This document shows positions 34,829-43,920 of a stretch of 49,019 bases of DNA, piece after piece (position 1 is the first letter of the stretch; every line of letters begins with the position of its first letter). A model generated the notes under the pieces. That model had not been told where the DNA came from, made no database searches, and worked only from the letters and a program-made list of their open reading frames with translations. Made by a program: the position numbers and the translations under genes. The DNA lies in assembly GCA_005800255.1 (NCBI GenBank), contig SYGW01000016.1:1-49019 (forward strand). The letters run 5' to 3'. This stretch comes from Nitrospiraceae bacterium. GTDB taxonomy: Bacteria > Nitrospirota > Nitrospiria > Nitrospirales > Nitrospiraceae.

Positions 34829-35569
34829 TTGCAGATACTCACCGGATCCTCCAACGCTGTGCAAAGCCACCAAATCCTGACTTCTACATGTGACGATGTC
34901 GCTGAGCAACAGGCCCGCAGGTCCGTCGCGGCCTTGTTCGACGTCGACAATACGCTCCTGCCAGGAGAGGCGAGCGAGCTACGGTTCTTCCGATTCCTCT
35001 GGCGGCGCGGGCAGGTAGGATGGGGCGAGCTACGCCGGACGATGACCTGGCTGGCTGGGCATGTGCCCCCCTTCTCGCCGCACTCGCTCCGCGAACGAAA
35101 AGTCTATCTGACCGGCAAGCGCCCCGCCGACATTGAATCCTATGCGAAAGAATTCTGTCAGGCGGAGATGATCGACCGGCTGTCCGTGCAGGGCCGCGCC
35201 ACGCTGGACGCTCATCGACAGGCCGGGCATCAGCTGATCCTGGTGACGGGCGCGCCGGATTTTTTAATTGTACCCCTAGCAGCATTCCTGAACGTGCCCA
35301 CAGTTTTCGCGGCAAAACCGGAACAACAAAATTCCCTCTACACTGGCGCCGTGATTCCGCCTCTGCCCTATGGTAGTGGCAAGCGCGAGTTGATCCTCGC
35401 CCATGCCCAGGAAATGGGCCTCGACCTCGCCAGGTCCTATGCCTACGGAGACAGTCCCGGCGATCACGACCTGCTTGACCTGGTCGGGCACCCTCTGGTC
35501 GTCAACCCAATCCGAGGCATGGGCCGCATCGCGCGGCGCAGGGGCTGGCCGGTCACGAAATGGGCATAG
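34829..35569 (+). CDS. HAD-family phosphatase (SerB-like, subfamily IB)
   Basis: A cytosolic phosphatase of about 246 residues. HAD motifs: FDVDNTLLPG (I, nucleophile Asp), ILVTGAP (II), GSGKRELIL (III, Lys) and YAYGDSPGDHDLL (IV, acidic pair). A helical cap sits between I and II. It resembles subclass IB enzymes such as phosphoserine phosphatase-like hydrolases; substrate unknown. The start is uncertain: the frame opens with TTG at 34829, a GTG at 34859 is an alternative, neither has a good ribosome-binding site, and the first ~28 residues are not conserved-looking. Confidence 0.85.
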   Translation: MQILTGSSNAVQSHQILTSTCDDVAEQQARRSVAALFDVDNTLLPGEASELRFFRFLWRRGQVGWGELRRTMTWLAGHVPPFSPHSLRERKVYLTGKRPADIESYAKEFCQAEMIDRLSVQGRATLDAHRQAGHQLILVTGAPDFLIVPLAAFLNVPTVFAAKPEQQNSLYTGAVIPPLPYGSGKRELILAHAQEMGLDLARSYAYGDSPGDHDLLDLVGHPLVVNPIRGMGRIARRRGWPVTKWA

Positions 35570-35618
35570 CGCCATGACTCGTTTTCTGTTGTACCGTTCA
35601 CGTGTCACATCTTAGCCT

Positions 35619-36254
35619 ATGCGCATCAGCGAGATCTTCTATAGCATTCAAGGTGAGTCCAGCTACGCGGGGCAGCCCTGCGTATTCGTGCGGCTGACCG
35701 GCTGCCCCCTCCGCTGCACCTGGTGTGACACCGACTATGCCTTTTACGGAGGGCAGGACGGCTCGATCGATGAAATTCTGGCGAAGGTGCAGACGTATGG
35801 GTGCCGCCTCGTGGAGGTCACGGGAGGGGAACCGCTCGCACAGCCTGAGAGCCTGCCCCTCCTAACCAGGCTCTGCGATGCCGGCTACACCGTCCTCCTG
35901 GAAACCAGCGGCGCCATCGATATCGCGCCGGTCGATCCCCGTGCCCATATCATCCTGGACGTGAAATGCCCAGGAAGCGGCATGACAGAACGGATGTATT
36001 GGCCGAATCTTGCCGCGCTGACCACCAAGGATGAAGCAAAATTCGTCCTGACCGATCGAGCCGATTATGAGTGGGCCAAGGAGATGCTTGCCCACCATCA
36101 TTTGGCCGACCGCTGCTCGGTGCTGTTCAGTCCGGTCTTCGGCTCACTCGATCTGCGCCAGCTGGCGGAATGGATCCTGGCCGATCGGCTGCCGGTCCGT
36201 TTTCAAGTACAGCTGCACAAATACATATGGGCACCGGATATGCGCGGAGTGTGA
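35619..36254 (+). CDS. queE: 7-carboxy-7-deazaguanine synthase
   Basis: A radical SAM enzyme converting 6-carboxytetrahydropterin to 7-carboxy-7-deazaguanine for queuosine. The 211-residue protein starts MRISEIFYSIQGESSYAGQP. The radical SAM cluster motif is GCPLRCTWCDTDYAF, and VTGGEPLAQPESLPLL provides the GGE SAM site. Length is normal. No other queuosine genes are in the window. 22 bp upstream of pepA. Confidence 0.95.
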   Translation: MRISEIFYSIQGESSYAGQPCVFVRLTGCPLRCTWCDTDYAFYGGQDGSIDEILAKVQTYGCRLVEVTGGEPLAQPESLPLLTRLCDAGYTVLLETSGAIDIAPVDPRAHIILDVKCPGSGMTERMYWPNLAALTTKDEAKFVLTDRADYEWAKEMLAHHHLADRCSVLFSPVFGSLDLRQLAEWILADRLPVRFQVQLHKYIWAPDMRGV

Positions 36255-36276
36255 CAACTCGAACAAGGAGACGTAA

Positions 36277-37788
36277 ATGAAGATTATGCGGGTCAACGCA
36301 CAGGTTGGACAAGCAGAGACGGCATCTACAGAGGTGTTGGTGCTCACGCATTGCGAGGGCGAGGGCTTGGCCAAACAGGATGCGGCCCTGCTCGATCGGG
36401 CTCTCGGAGGCTCGTTGCGCACGCTGCTGCACTCCAAGGAGTTCGAGGGCAAGGCCAACGAGGTCTTGCTCTACCACACGCACGGCAAGGTGCCGGCCAA
36501 GCGGCTGATCCTGGTCGGGTTGGGCAAGAAAAATTCGGTCACACTGGAAACGATCCGGCAAGCGCTGGGCTCGGCCGCGAAACGAGTCCGGCAGGCGAAG
36601 GCCGGCTCCTTTACGGTGGCGCTGCCCACGGTGACGCCTGGCGGGATGTCATCCCTCGAGGTCGCGCAAACGATGGTCGAAGGAGCCATCCTGGGCAGTT
36701 ATCAATTCACCGTCTATCGAAGCGAGGCCGGCTCGGATCATACCGTCGCGGAGATGACGGTACTCATCCCGCAAAACAGTCAACTGCGGCAGGTTACCGA
36801 GGGGATCCGGCGCGGTGTGGCCACGGCGGAAGCCACCGTCTTTGTCCGAGACCTCTGCAACCACCCCGCCAACGTCCTGACTCCTACTATGGTGGCCGAT
36901 GAAGCGAAGGCCATCGCCAAGGCCGAAAAGATCACGATCAAGATTCTCGAACAGAACGACATGGAGCGGTTGGGCATGGGGGCGCTGCTCGGCGTGGCGC
37001 GCGGGAGCCAGGAGCCGCCCAAATTCATCATCCTGGAATATAACGGAGCCAAGAAAAAAGACGCACGTCCGGTCGTGCTGGTTGGGAAGACGATCACCTT
37101 CGACACGGGCGGAATCTCGCTGAAGCCAGCCGAAAATATGGAACACATGAAAGCCGATATGACGGGCGGAGCCGAAGTTCTCGCCTCGATTAGAGCGGCA
37201 GCTCGGCTCAAACTCCCCTTGCGCCTGATCAGTATCCTGCCCGTGGCGGAAAACATGCCGGGCGGCCGGGCCATGAAGCCGGGTGATATCGTCATGACGC
37301 TGGCGGGAAAGACCGTCGAGGTCCAGAACACGGACGCGGAAGGCCGGCTCATCCTGGCCGACGGCCTCGCGTATGCGATGCGCTACAAGCCGGCGGCCTT
37401 GATCGACATTGCGACGCTCACGGGAGCCTGCGTGGTGGCGCTCGGCCAATTTGCGATCGGGATGTTCGGAAATGACGTGACCCTTAAAGAGCAGGTGCGG
37501 CGGTCCGGACAAAAGGCCGGCGAGCGAGTCTGGGAAATGCCCCTGTGGGAAGAATATTTCGAGCAACTCAAGAGCGATGTCGCCGACATGCGCAACATCG
37601 GTGGGCGGGGCGGCGGCATGATCACCGCCGCGCTCTTCCTGAGCAAGTTCGTAGGCAACTGCCCCTGGGTCCACCTGGATATCGCCAGCACGGATTGGAG
37701 CGAGCGGGAGCGGGCCTACGTGCCGAAGGGGCCCTCCGCGATTGGAACCCGACTGTTGCTGCAATACCTGATTGATCGGAGCTTGTAA
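36277..37788 (+). CDS. pepA: leucyl aminopeptidase (M17)
   Basis: A cytosolic zinc/manganese aminopeptidase, 503 residues. The catalytic C-terminal domain shows VVLVGKTITFDTGGISLKP (metal-binding Lys and Asp), HMKADMTGGAE, and the M17 signature NTDAEGRLILADGLAYA. AAGGAGACG precedes the ATG. Some M17 members also bind DNA at resolution sites; nothing here tests that. The stop is 2 bp before the nagZ start, so the two are co-transcribed. Confidence 0.96.
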   Translation: MKIMRVNAQVGQAETASTEVLVLTHCEGEGLAKQDAALLDRALGGSLRTLLHSKEFEGKANEVLLYHTHGKVPAKRLILVGLGKKNSVTLETIRQALGSAAKRVRQAKAGSFTVALPTVTPGGMSSLEVAQTMVEGAILGSYQFTVYRSEAGSDHTVAEMTVLIPQNSQLRQVTEGIRRGVATAEATVFVRDLCNHPANVLTPTMVADEAKAIAKAEKITIKILEQNDMERLGMGALLGVARGSQEPPKFIILEYNGAKKKDARPVVLVGKTITFDTGGISLKPAENMEHMKADMTGGAEVLASIRAAARLKLPLRLISILPVAENMPGGRAMKPGDIVMTLAGKTVEVQNTDAEGRLILADGLAYAMRYKPAALIDIATLTGACVVALGQFAIGMFGNDVTLKEQVRRSGQKAGERVWEMPLWEEYFEQLKSDVADMRNIGGRGGGMITAALFLSKFVGNCPWVHLDIASTDWSERERAYVPKGPSAIGTRLLLQYLIDRSL

Positions 37789-37790
37789 TC

Positions 37791-38909
37791 GTGGCGCCCT
37801 CTCGCATGACCACACGAGATCAGATCGGACAGCTCTTCATGGTCGGGTTTCTGGGCACGTCGGTGACGCCGGACCTGGCGGCGTTCATCAAGGAATACAA
37901 GCCGGGCGGCGTCATTCTGTTCTCACGGAATCTGGAATCCGTCGAACAGATAGTCGAACTGACGAACGACTTACAAGCCTGCAGCCCCCATTCACCGCTC
38001 TTGATCTCAATCGATCAAGAGGGCGGCCGGGTCTCCCGGCTCCCCGATGGCTTTACGATTTTCCCGCCCTGCGACCTGTTGGGCCGCTGCAATTCGACCG
38101 AATTGGCCTACGCAGCCGCAGCCACCATCGCCAAAGAGCTGAAGGCCGTAGGTGTGAACATGAATATGGCGCCGGTGCTCGATGTCAACAGCAATCCGGC
38201 CAATCCGGTCATCGGCGACCGGGCCTTTGGGGCGACGCCGGATGTGGTCTGTGAACTGGGATTAGCCACGGCAGCGGGACTGCAAGACAATAAGGTCGTG
38301 GCCTGCGGCAAGCACTTCCCTGGTCACGGCGACACAAGCGTCGATTCCCACAAAGAACTTCCGGTGGTCGAGGCCGCGCGGGAGCGATTGGACACCATCG
38401 AGTTGCCGCCGTTCCGCCGGGCCGTGGCGGAGGGAGTCGCATCACTGATGACCGCCCATGTCCGGTACCAAGCCCTCGACAACGAATGGCCGGCCACCCT
38501 CTCGCCGGCCATCATCACCAATTTCTTGCGCCAAGCGCTGCGCTACGATGGAGTGGTCTTGACGGACGACTTGGAGATGCATGCGATCATTGACCATTAC
38601 GGAGTGGAAGACGCCGCAGTCCGTGCGGTGCTAGCAGGGTGCGATGTCGTATTGATTTGCAAAGATCGGGATCGCGAGATCGCGGCCTTCAAGGCCATCG
38701 AGCAGGCCGTTGCGGCAGGCACGATTTCCCCTGAACGGTTGAGCCTGTCGGCCGCTCGCATCGCCAGACTCAAAGATAAATTTGTGGCGCCCTATAAGCC
38801 GGTGACGATCTCCGACGCAAAACTCATTGCAGGCTGCCGGACCCATCAGACCTTGTTGCGCACCATCGAACAGGTCAGGGATCGGCTACCGAAAGTCGCG
38901 ACACTGTAA
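37791..38909 (+). CDS. nagZ: beta-N-acetylhexosaminidase NagZ
   Basis: A GH3 enzyme removing N-acetylglucosamine from anhydro-muropeptides in wall recycling, 372 residues. KHFPGHGDTSVDSHKELPVV contains the lysine-His motif and the catalytic His/Asp loop (D-x-H). The catalytic nucleophile region VVLTDDLEMHAI follows. GTG start at 37791 two bases past pepA, with GGAG in the end of pepA; an ATG at 37806 is possible. Works upstream of AnmK (3.8 kb) in the same pathway. Confidence 0.95.
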   Translation: MAPSRMTTRDQIGQLFMVGFLGTSVTPDLAAFIKEYKPGGVILFSRNLESVEQIVELTNDLQACSPHSPLLISIDQEGGRVSRLPDGFTIFPPCDLLGRCNSTELAYAAAATIAKELKAVGVNMNMAPVLDVNSNPANPVIGDRAFGATPDVVCELGLATAAGLQDNKVVACGKHFPGHGDTSVDSHKELPVVEAARERLDTIELPPFRRAVAEGVASLMTAHVRYQALDNEWPATLSPAIITNFLRQALRYDGVVLTDDLEMHAIIDHYGVEDAAVRAVLAGCDVVLICKDRDREIAAFKAIEQAVAAGTISPERLSLSAARIARLKDKFVAPYKPVTISDAKLIAGCRTHQTLLRTIEQVRDRLPKVATL

Positions 38910-38960
38910 AGCGAGAAGGACTCAACTAGAGCAGGCTGCGTAAAATAAGCTCGCACTTCC

Positions 38961-39087
38961 GCCGGCTGCTCAAACAGGCCGTCCAGCAAGGCCGCAGCCG
39001 ATGAAAGCACCGGAGGCGTAGCCTCTGGCTACGTTGAGGATGTTTTCGAGGCGAGAATGCCGCTAGCGGACTATTTCAGCAGCCGGC
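38961..39087. repeat. MITE-like inverted-repeat element
   Basis: A 127-base element. The left end GCCGGCTGCTCAAACAGG pairs imperfectly with the right end, which on the minus strand reads GCCGGCTGCTGAAATAG; similarity extends about 25 bases inward. The centre has its own hairpin (GGCGTAGCC...GGCTACG near 39015-39035). No coding capacity. The end motif recurs at 5196-5217. It resembles intergenic elements scattered in many Nitrospirota and deltaproteobacterial genomes (recollection, not searched). Confidence 0.75.
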
Positions 39088-39103
39088 ACAATAGGGAGGG
39101 GTT

Positions 39104-39490
39104 GTGGCACTCAAAAAAGGCGATATCCTCGATGAATTCAAGCGGCACCCACAATCGTGCGGCCTGGTCGTCAAGGTCATGGGTGGCGGCGAGGGATTTG
39201 AGAAGATCGTCTGCTGCGGCCATGTGCTGACGGAGGAGGACCTGGTGCCAGACGCCAACATCATCCGGGGACGGAAAAAGGGAAGCCTGCCTCCCGCCGT
39301 CGTGCTCGATGAAAAAAAACTCTACCAGGACTCCTGCGGCCTGCGCGTCATGATCATCGACGGAGGAGCTGGCTTTACAGAGATTCGCTGCTGCGGCCAT
39401 GTGCTGACAACCAGCTCGATGCGGGACCTTCAGTATGGCAAGATGCGGGGGCCGGAGCCAGAACAGACAGGACCGGCGGGAACAGCCTGA
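39104..39490 (+). CDS. tandem-duplicated SCG/CCGH cysteine protein
   Basis: A 128-residue protein, GTG start with GGGAGGGG upstream. Two copies of one ~28-residue unit (about residues 17-43 and 76-102): SCGLxVxxxxGGxGFxxIxCCGHVLT. Each unit holds three cysteines and one His, an arrangement suited to a metal site. The units are separated by a basic linker (GRKKGSLPP). I recognise no named family with certainty. No signal peptide, so cytosolic. It starts 16 bases after the inverted-repeat element and lies 21 bp upstream of psiE-like. Confidence 0.8.
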   Translation: MALKKGDILDEFKRHPQSCGLVVKVMGGGEGFEKIVCCGHVLTEEDLVPDANIIRGRKKGSLPPAVVLDEKKLYQDSCGLRVMIIDGGAGFTEIRCCGHVLTTSSMRDLQYGKMRGPEPEQTGPAGTA

Positions 39491-39511
39491 CGGCTTCACA
39501 CAGGAGGGAGC

Positions 39512-40000
39512 ATGCAGCACAGAAAAGAGCTCATGACGCGCTGGTGCGGGGCCATGGAATGGCTGGACCGATTAGGCTATGCCACGGCTGGATTCAGCCT
39601 CCTAATCCTCGGGATGCTGATTTTCGTGCATGCCTGGTACATATTTGTGGCGGGGCAGTTCAATCCCGGCAGCCACCAACCACTCTTGTCAGCAGGGCTG
39701 AAGCTGCTGAACGATATTCTGCTCGTCATCATTCTGCTGGAATTGTTTCGAACCGTCATCCGGTTTCTGCAGACGGAAATCCTCGACCTGGAACCCTATC
39801 TTGCCGTCGGCGTCATCGCCTGCACCAGACGCATTCTCACCGCCAGTGCGGAACTGTCCCACCTGACCGCCATGACCGACACGCAATTTTATCAATACCT
39901 CATGGACGTGGGCTTGAACGTCACGGTCATCATGGTCCTGACCCTCGGCGTCTTCATGATCCGCAAACGCCCGGCACAATCCCCGACCACATCGCCCTAG
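39512..40000 (+). CDS. PsiE-family membrane protein
   Basis: A 162-residue protein with four membrane helices (about 23-47, 65-85, 94-110, 130-150). The LLLVIILLELFRTVIRFLQT and EPYLAVGVIACTRRIL blocks are typical of the phosphate-starvation-inducible E family, function unknown. CAGGAGGGAGC precedes the ATG. No phosphate-box-like sequence was recognised nearby, so phosphate control is not assumed. Confidence 0.82.
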   Translation: MQHRKELMTRWCGAMEWLDRLGYATAGFSLLILGMLIFVHAWYIFVAGQFNPGSHQPLLSAGLKLLNDILLVIILLELFRTVIRFLQTEILDLEPYLAVGVIACTRRILTASAELSHLTAMTDTQFYQYLMDVGLNVTVIMVLTLGVFMIRKRPAQSPTTSP

Positions 40001-40170
40001 CCCTCTACTCTTTCTCCGTCCTTCTTAAGGACACGGAGGCTTGCTCCCTGACTGTGCACAGCGAACGAGCCCCGCATCGTGCGCATCCTGGAGCAAGAAG
40101 GGCTCCTGACCCTCTCTCCTTGCCCTCGACGCACCTCTTATGGCATCATACCAGCCTCTTGGAGGCGGGC

Positions 40171-40524
40171 ATGCCACAACTACTCGAATATGTCGGCTCG
40201 GTACATATCTTCCTCGGCCCCTACCGTGGAAACCCGATCGCCCTCTATTTAAAACGGATGGAAATGACGTGCCAGATCGGCCCCAGAGCCTATCCCTGGA
40301 ATGACGTGGTCGGCAGTGGCGAGACGCCGAATAAAGCCGCGGCTGATTTCGAAGAGAAATGGAAAGCCACAGGTCTCGCGGCCGACATGTATTCCGGCCC
40401 TTCCTGGGAAGGAGGCATCAAGCCTGAAAGACCGGCTCCTCCCAAGCCGCCTGCCGCTCCTAAGCCGGCGGCATCCGCAGCGGCTCCAGCCCCGGCGGCT
40501 CAGCCAGCAGACGAATCGAACTAA
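40171..40524 (+). CDS. small protein with Pro/Ala-rich tail, unknown
   Basis: A 117-residue protein. The N-terminal ~80 residues (MPQLLEYVGSVHIFLGPYRG ... AAADFEEKWKATGLAADMY) form a compact-looking domain with one cysteine. The last ~40 residues are almost all Pro, Ala and Lys (PAPPKPPAAPKPAASAAAPA). Start chosen at 40171 because GGAGGCGGGC stands just upstream; the longer open frame before it runs out of phase with psiE and looks non-coding. No family recognised. Confidence 0.65.
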   Translation: MPQLLEYVGSVHIFLGPYRGNPIALYLKRMEMTCQIGPRAYPWNDVVGSGETPNKAAADFEEKWKATGLAADMYSGPSWEGGIKPERPAPPKPPAAPKPAASAAAPAPAAQPADESN

Positions 40525-40533
40525 CCCGCTCTA

Positions 40534-41979
40534 TTAGCGTGAACGTGTTGGACCGTGTCCTTCAGGGGAAGGACCGGCCAGCTTGCTATGTTTCAAGCCA
40601 TACCCCAGGTAAACCGCGATGCCGATAATCGTCCAGACGACGAATCGGACCCAGGTCACCCACGGGAGAAAACTCATCAAGCCGAGGCAGGCCAATATGC
40701 CCAGAATGGGCACGACCGGCATGAAAGGCAGACGAAACGGCCTGGGCTGATTCGGTTTCGTATAACGTAGGATCACGACACCGATACAGACCAGGACAAA
40801 GGCAAAGAGGGTGCCGATGTTTGTCATGTCCGCCGCATCGCCGATAGGAATCAAGGCGGCCAGCGTAGCCACGCCGATGCCGGTGATAATCGTGGCATAG
40901 TGCGGCGTGCCATAGCGCGGATGCACGGTTGACAGCCAGGGACTTAACAGGTGGTCGCGCGACATGGCGAAGAAGACCCGAATCTGACCCAGCATCATCA
41001 CAACCAGCACGCTGGTAATCCCTGCCACGGCCCCGATCCCCACAATCGCCGCGCCCCATTTGAACCCGACCCTGTTGAGCGCTTCCGCCACTGGCGCATG
41101 GATATCGATCTGTGACGCGGGAATCAAACCGGTCAGCACAGCAGCCACGGCAATGTAGAGGATCGTGCAGATGCTGAGCGAGGCGATGATCGCGACCGGC
41201 AGATCCCTCTGAGGGTTCTTGGCCTCCTCGGCTGTCGTGGAAATCGCATCGAACCCGATATAGGCGAAAAACACGATCGCCGCGGCTGCGCCGACGCCGG
41301 CGAACCCCTGAGGCAGGAAGGGGGCCCAGTTGTCCGCATTCACGGCCGGCGTCCCCACGGCAATGAAAAAAAGAATGACCGCGAGCTTCAAACAGACGAT
41401 GATACCGGTCGCGCGGGCGCTTTCCTTGATCCCGATGACGAGGATGATCGTAACCAGCAGGACAATAATGGCGGCGGGAAAGTTGGCCACGCCCCCGTCC
41501 GGCCCTCCCGGTGGATGCGTTGCCCAATGCGGCAATTCGATCCCGGCCAACCGGAGCAGATTATTGAAATAGCCGGACCAGCCAATGGCCACGGCGACAC
41601 AGGCCACGCCATATTCAAGAATCAAATTCCATCCGGTGATCCAAGCCAGAAACTCTCCCAGTGTCGCATACGAATAGGTATAGGCGGAGCCGGCCACGGG
41701 AATCATCGCGGAGAACTCTGCATAACAGAGCGCGGCAAAGGCGCAGGTCAGGCCGGACAGCACGAAGGACAGAATGATTCCCGGCCCTGCTCCTGGCCGA
41801 TGGGCATCACCAACAATGGCGGTGCCGATCAGCACGAAGATGCCGGTGCCAATGATCGCGCCGATGCCGAGCGCCGTCAGATCCCAGGCCGTGAGAGTCT
41901 TTTTCAAACGATGTTCGGGATGATCGGCGTCCTTGAAAATCTGGTCGATCGATTTCGTGCGGAAGAGTCGGCTGATCAC
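40534..41979 (-). CDS. APC-superfamily amino acid permease (CAT/YfnA-like)
   Basis: A 481-residue inner-membrane transporter with about 12-13 helices. The N-terminal LKKTLTAWDLTALGIGAIIG and TGIFVLIG carry the unwound TM1 substrate site (GIGAIIGTGIF) of the APC fold. FFAYIGFDAISTTAEEAKNP is the conserved TM6 region. GTG start with AGAGGTGG upstream; an ATG 45 bases earlier is less likely. Probably takes up cationic or neutral amino acids. Confidence 0.9.
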   Translation of the reverse strand: MISRLFRTKSIDQIFKDADHPEHRLKKTLTAWDLTALGIGAIIGTGIFVLIGTAIVGDAHRPGAGPGIILSFVLSGLTCAFAALCYAEFSAMIPVAGSAYTYSYATLGEFLAWITGWNLILEYGVACVAVAIGWSGYFNNLLRLAGIELPHWATHPPGGPDGGVANFPAAIIVLLVTIILVIGIKESARATGIIVCLKLAVILFFIAVGTPAVNADNWAPFLPQGFAGVGAAAAIVFFAYIGFDAISTTAEEAKNPQRDLPVAIIASLSICTILYIAVAAVLTGLIPASQIDIHAPVAEALNRVGFKWGAAIVGIGAVAGITSVLVVMMLGQIRVFFAMSRDHLLSPWLSTVHPRYGTPHYATIITGIGVATLAALIPIGDAADMTNIGTLFAFVLVCIGVVILRYTKPNQPRPFRLPFMPVVPILGILACLGLMSFLPWVTWVRFVVWTIIGIAVYLGYGLKHSKLAGPSPEGHGPTRSR

Positions 41980-42075
41980 CGAGCCACCTCTATCCGCTGA
42001 TCCGCCGAACGGCGCATCGCGCAATATGCGCCGCGGCTGTCGAGCATGACGCTGGAGATTTTTCTCAACATCCGG

Positions 42076-42816
42076 CTACGTGGCTCGGCGACGGGCGGCG
42101 CGCAAAAAAGCTTCGAGCAATCGCCGGTGGAGAGGATGCTGCTCGAACAAAAATTCCGGATGCCACTGGATGCCGAGAAAAAACCGGTGGGCCGGGGATT
42201 CGATCGCCTCGACGATGCCGTCGGGGGCCAGAGCGCTGGCAATCAATGACGGCGCAACGGCTTTGACCGATTGATGGTGGGAGCTGTTCACTCGCATCGA
42301 AACAGACCGTACGATCCGGCGAAGCAAACTACCCGGCGTGACGGTCACGCTGTGACTGAGGTTTGTCGCGTGAGTCCGTTGCCGATGTTGGAGCGGCTTC
42401 GTCACTTGGGACGCGATATCCTGGAACAGACTGCCGCCACAGGCGACGTTCATGGTCTGCATCCCTCCGCAGATGCCGAGCAGCGGGACATCGGCCCGCC
42501 TCGCCAGGTGAACGAGATCCAATTCAAAGCTCGCGCGACGTTCGCTCACCACCCCGAAGGGATAACGCTGACGCTCACCGTACAATGACGGAGGAAGATC
42601 CGGCCCGCTGCCTGTGAGAAGGAGTCCGTCCAGCTGCCCCAGAAGCCGCCGCCGCGCGGCCCGGTCTGCAACGAGCGGCAGCACCAACGGGATGCCGCCC
42701 AGCTCTTCAATGGCACGAATATAGCGCGCGCGCAGAAAGTAGGTCGGCTCGCGCCCGCCCCATTCCTTCCGATCACCGGCATTGAAGTCTGGTGTGACGC
42801 CGATGATCGGTTTCAT
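42076..42816 (-). CDS. gamma-glutamyl-gamma-aminobutyrate hydrolase-like (peptidase C26)
   Basis: A 246-residue class I glutamine amidotransferase-like hydrolase. The nucleophile elbow LLGICGGMQTMNVACGGSLF holds the Cys, and GIQWHPEFL the catalytic His-x-Glu. N-terminal IGVTPDFN and LTGSGPDLPPSLYG are typical of the PuuD/C26 group, which cleaves gamma-glutamyl amides. No puu genes are nearby; substrate unknown. The start is 3 bases after the stop of the upstream small exported protein. Confidence 0.9.
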   Translation of the reverse strand: MKPIIGVTPDFNAGDRKEWGGREPTYFLRARYIRAIEELGGIPLVLPLVADRAARRRLLGQLDGLLLTGSGPDLPPSLYGERQRYPFGVVSERRASFELDLVHLARRADVPLLGICGGMQTMNVACGGSLFQDIASQVTKPLQHRQRTHATNLSHSVTVTPGSLLRRIVRSVSMRVNSSHHQSVKAVAPSLIASALAPDGIVEAIESPAHRFFLGIQWHPEFLFEQHPLHRRLLEAFLRAARRRAT

Positions 42817-42819
42817 CGG

Positions 42820-43245
42820 CTAGCGGACCGGTTCCGACCCGCCAGTCGAGTCCGCGACCCCCAGGAACCGCACGGGGTGATTGCCCTGAAAATGACCCGG
42901 GGTCAAGATATAGGTGCCGTAGAGGCTCGTGGTCCACACGCTCTGAGCCGCATGTTCATTCCCGCCGGAAAACAAATAGGTGAATCCTCCGATAATCCCC
43001 CCAGTGATAGCAAAAGCTAATTTTACTGGGAAATACACGAAGTTGGAAATGCCGGCAGCAACCTGCAATCCTGCATTAGATGGATTGCCTCCATCGGCGC
43101 TCTCACTCGAAGACACCGACGTGCCGCTCTGGCTCCACGCCGATGGCACCATCGTGACGGTGCACAAGGCCAGCAACAAACAGACTGCGGCCAGCTTGAA
43201 ACGGGACGCCACGCACAGACGAACGGATGATGCGTATATCTTCAC
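42820..43245 (-). CDS. small exported protein, unknown
   Basis: A 141-residue protein with GTG start, preceded by AAGGAGG 6 bases upstream. A signal peptide (~15-38, AAVCLLLALCTVTMVPSAWS) and a Gly-rich hydrophobic segment (~75-95, LAFAITGGIIGGFTYLFSGG) suggest a membrane-associated periplasmic protein. YGTYILTPGHFQG near the C terminus recurs in similar small Nitrospira proteins only by impression. Co-transcribed with the downstream hydrolase. Confidence 0.72.
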   Translation of the reverse strand: MKIYASSVRLCVASRFKLAAVCLLLALCTVTMVPSAWSQSGTSVSSSESADGGNPSNAGLQVAAGISNFVYFPVKLAFAITGGIIGGFTYLFSGGNEHAAQSVWTTSLYGTYILTPGHFQGNHPVRFLGVADSTGGSEPVR

Positions 43246-43385
43246 AGGTAATCCTCCTTCTTCAGCAGAACAAAAGGTGAGCGGCGGTGGTTGCCCCTAG
43301 AGCACTCACCCACATTATCCGACAGTGGGGTTATAGCAAATTCGACTCTGATTGCAAACCCCCTGCGGAACAGCGGGAGTGCGCG

Positions 43386-43859
43386 CTACGACGCGTCGGG
43401 CTCTCCCGGCGCGAGGTCCAACTCAGCGGCAACGTATGATCTGACGAAGCTCCTCCGCTGGAGGACCGCCGCTCCGACTTCGACAATCCAGCTGTCCGCT
43501 GCGAGACATTGATTCTCTTGCATAATACCGGACTGCAAGAGGATGTCCAACTTGCACCAACAGACCGCCTGGATAAAGAGCTCGCTGGCTCGCTCCTGAC
43601 ACGAGGCACGATCTTCCGCTGAGAGATCACGCAGGACCTGAGCCAACCATCCGGCAAAATCCATCTCGGCGCTGAGCCGATCGATCTGGCCCTGCGCCAT
43701 ATGGACGGCAACCTGAACCCCGCCCTTCCAGCTCCGTTTTTTGACGTTGAACACGCAGGACGAACGGCCAGGACGTCCCTCCACTGGCTGAGGTCCGACA
43801 AACAGGGTCACCCGAAACTGAGAAGGCTCTGGTGCATGCTCGGCTGCCATGGCGCCCAT
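43386..43859 (-). CDS. protein of unknown function
   Basis: A 157-residue protein, start at 43859 (MGAMAAEHAPEPSQF); a start nine bases later or an upstream GTG/ATG is possible. FNVKKRSWKGGVQVAVHMAQ and CQERASELFIQAVCWCKLDI are the most structured-looking segments; five cysteines, no signal peptide. No family recognised. Divergent from the M24 peptidase, with ~60 bp between the starts. Confidence 0.65.
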   Translation of the reverse strand: MGAMAAEHAPEPSQFRVTLFVGPQPVEGRPGRSSCVFNVKKRSWKGGVQVAVHMAQGQIDRLSAEMDFAGWLAQVLRDLSAEDRASCQERASELFIQAVCWCKLDILLQSGIMQENQCLAADSWIVEVGAAVLQRRSFVRSYVAAELDLAPGEPDAS

Positions 43860-43920
43860 TGTAACACGATCGCCGCGCTCACCCGCCGTCTCATTGACGG
43901 CGGGGAATCTCGACGATAAG

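Noticed and set aside
39544..40170. Long open frame upstream of the ATG at 40171, overlapping psiE
   Set aside because: Out of phase with psiE, Arg/His/Pro-rich, and the good ribosome-binding site lies just before 40171.
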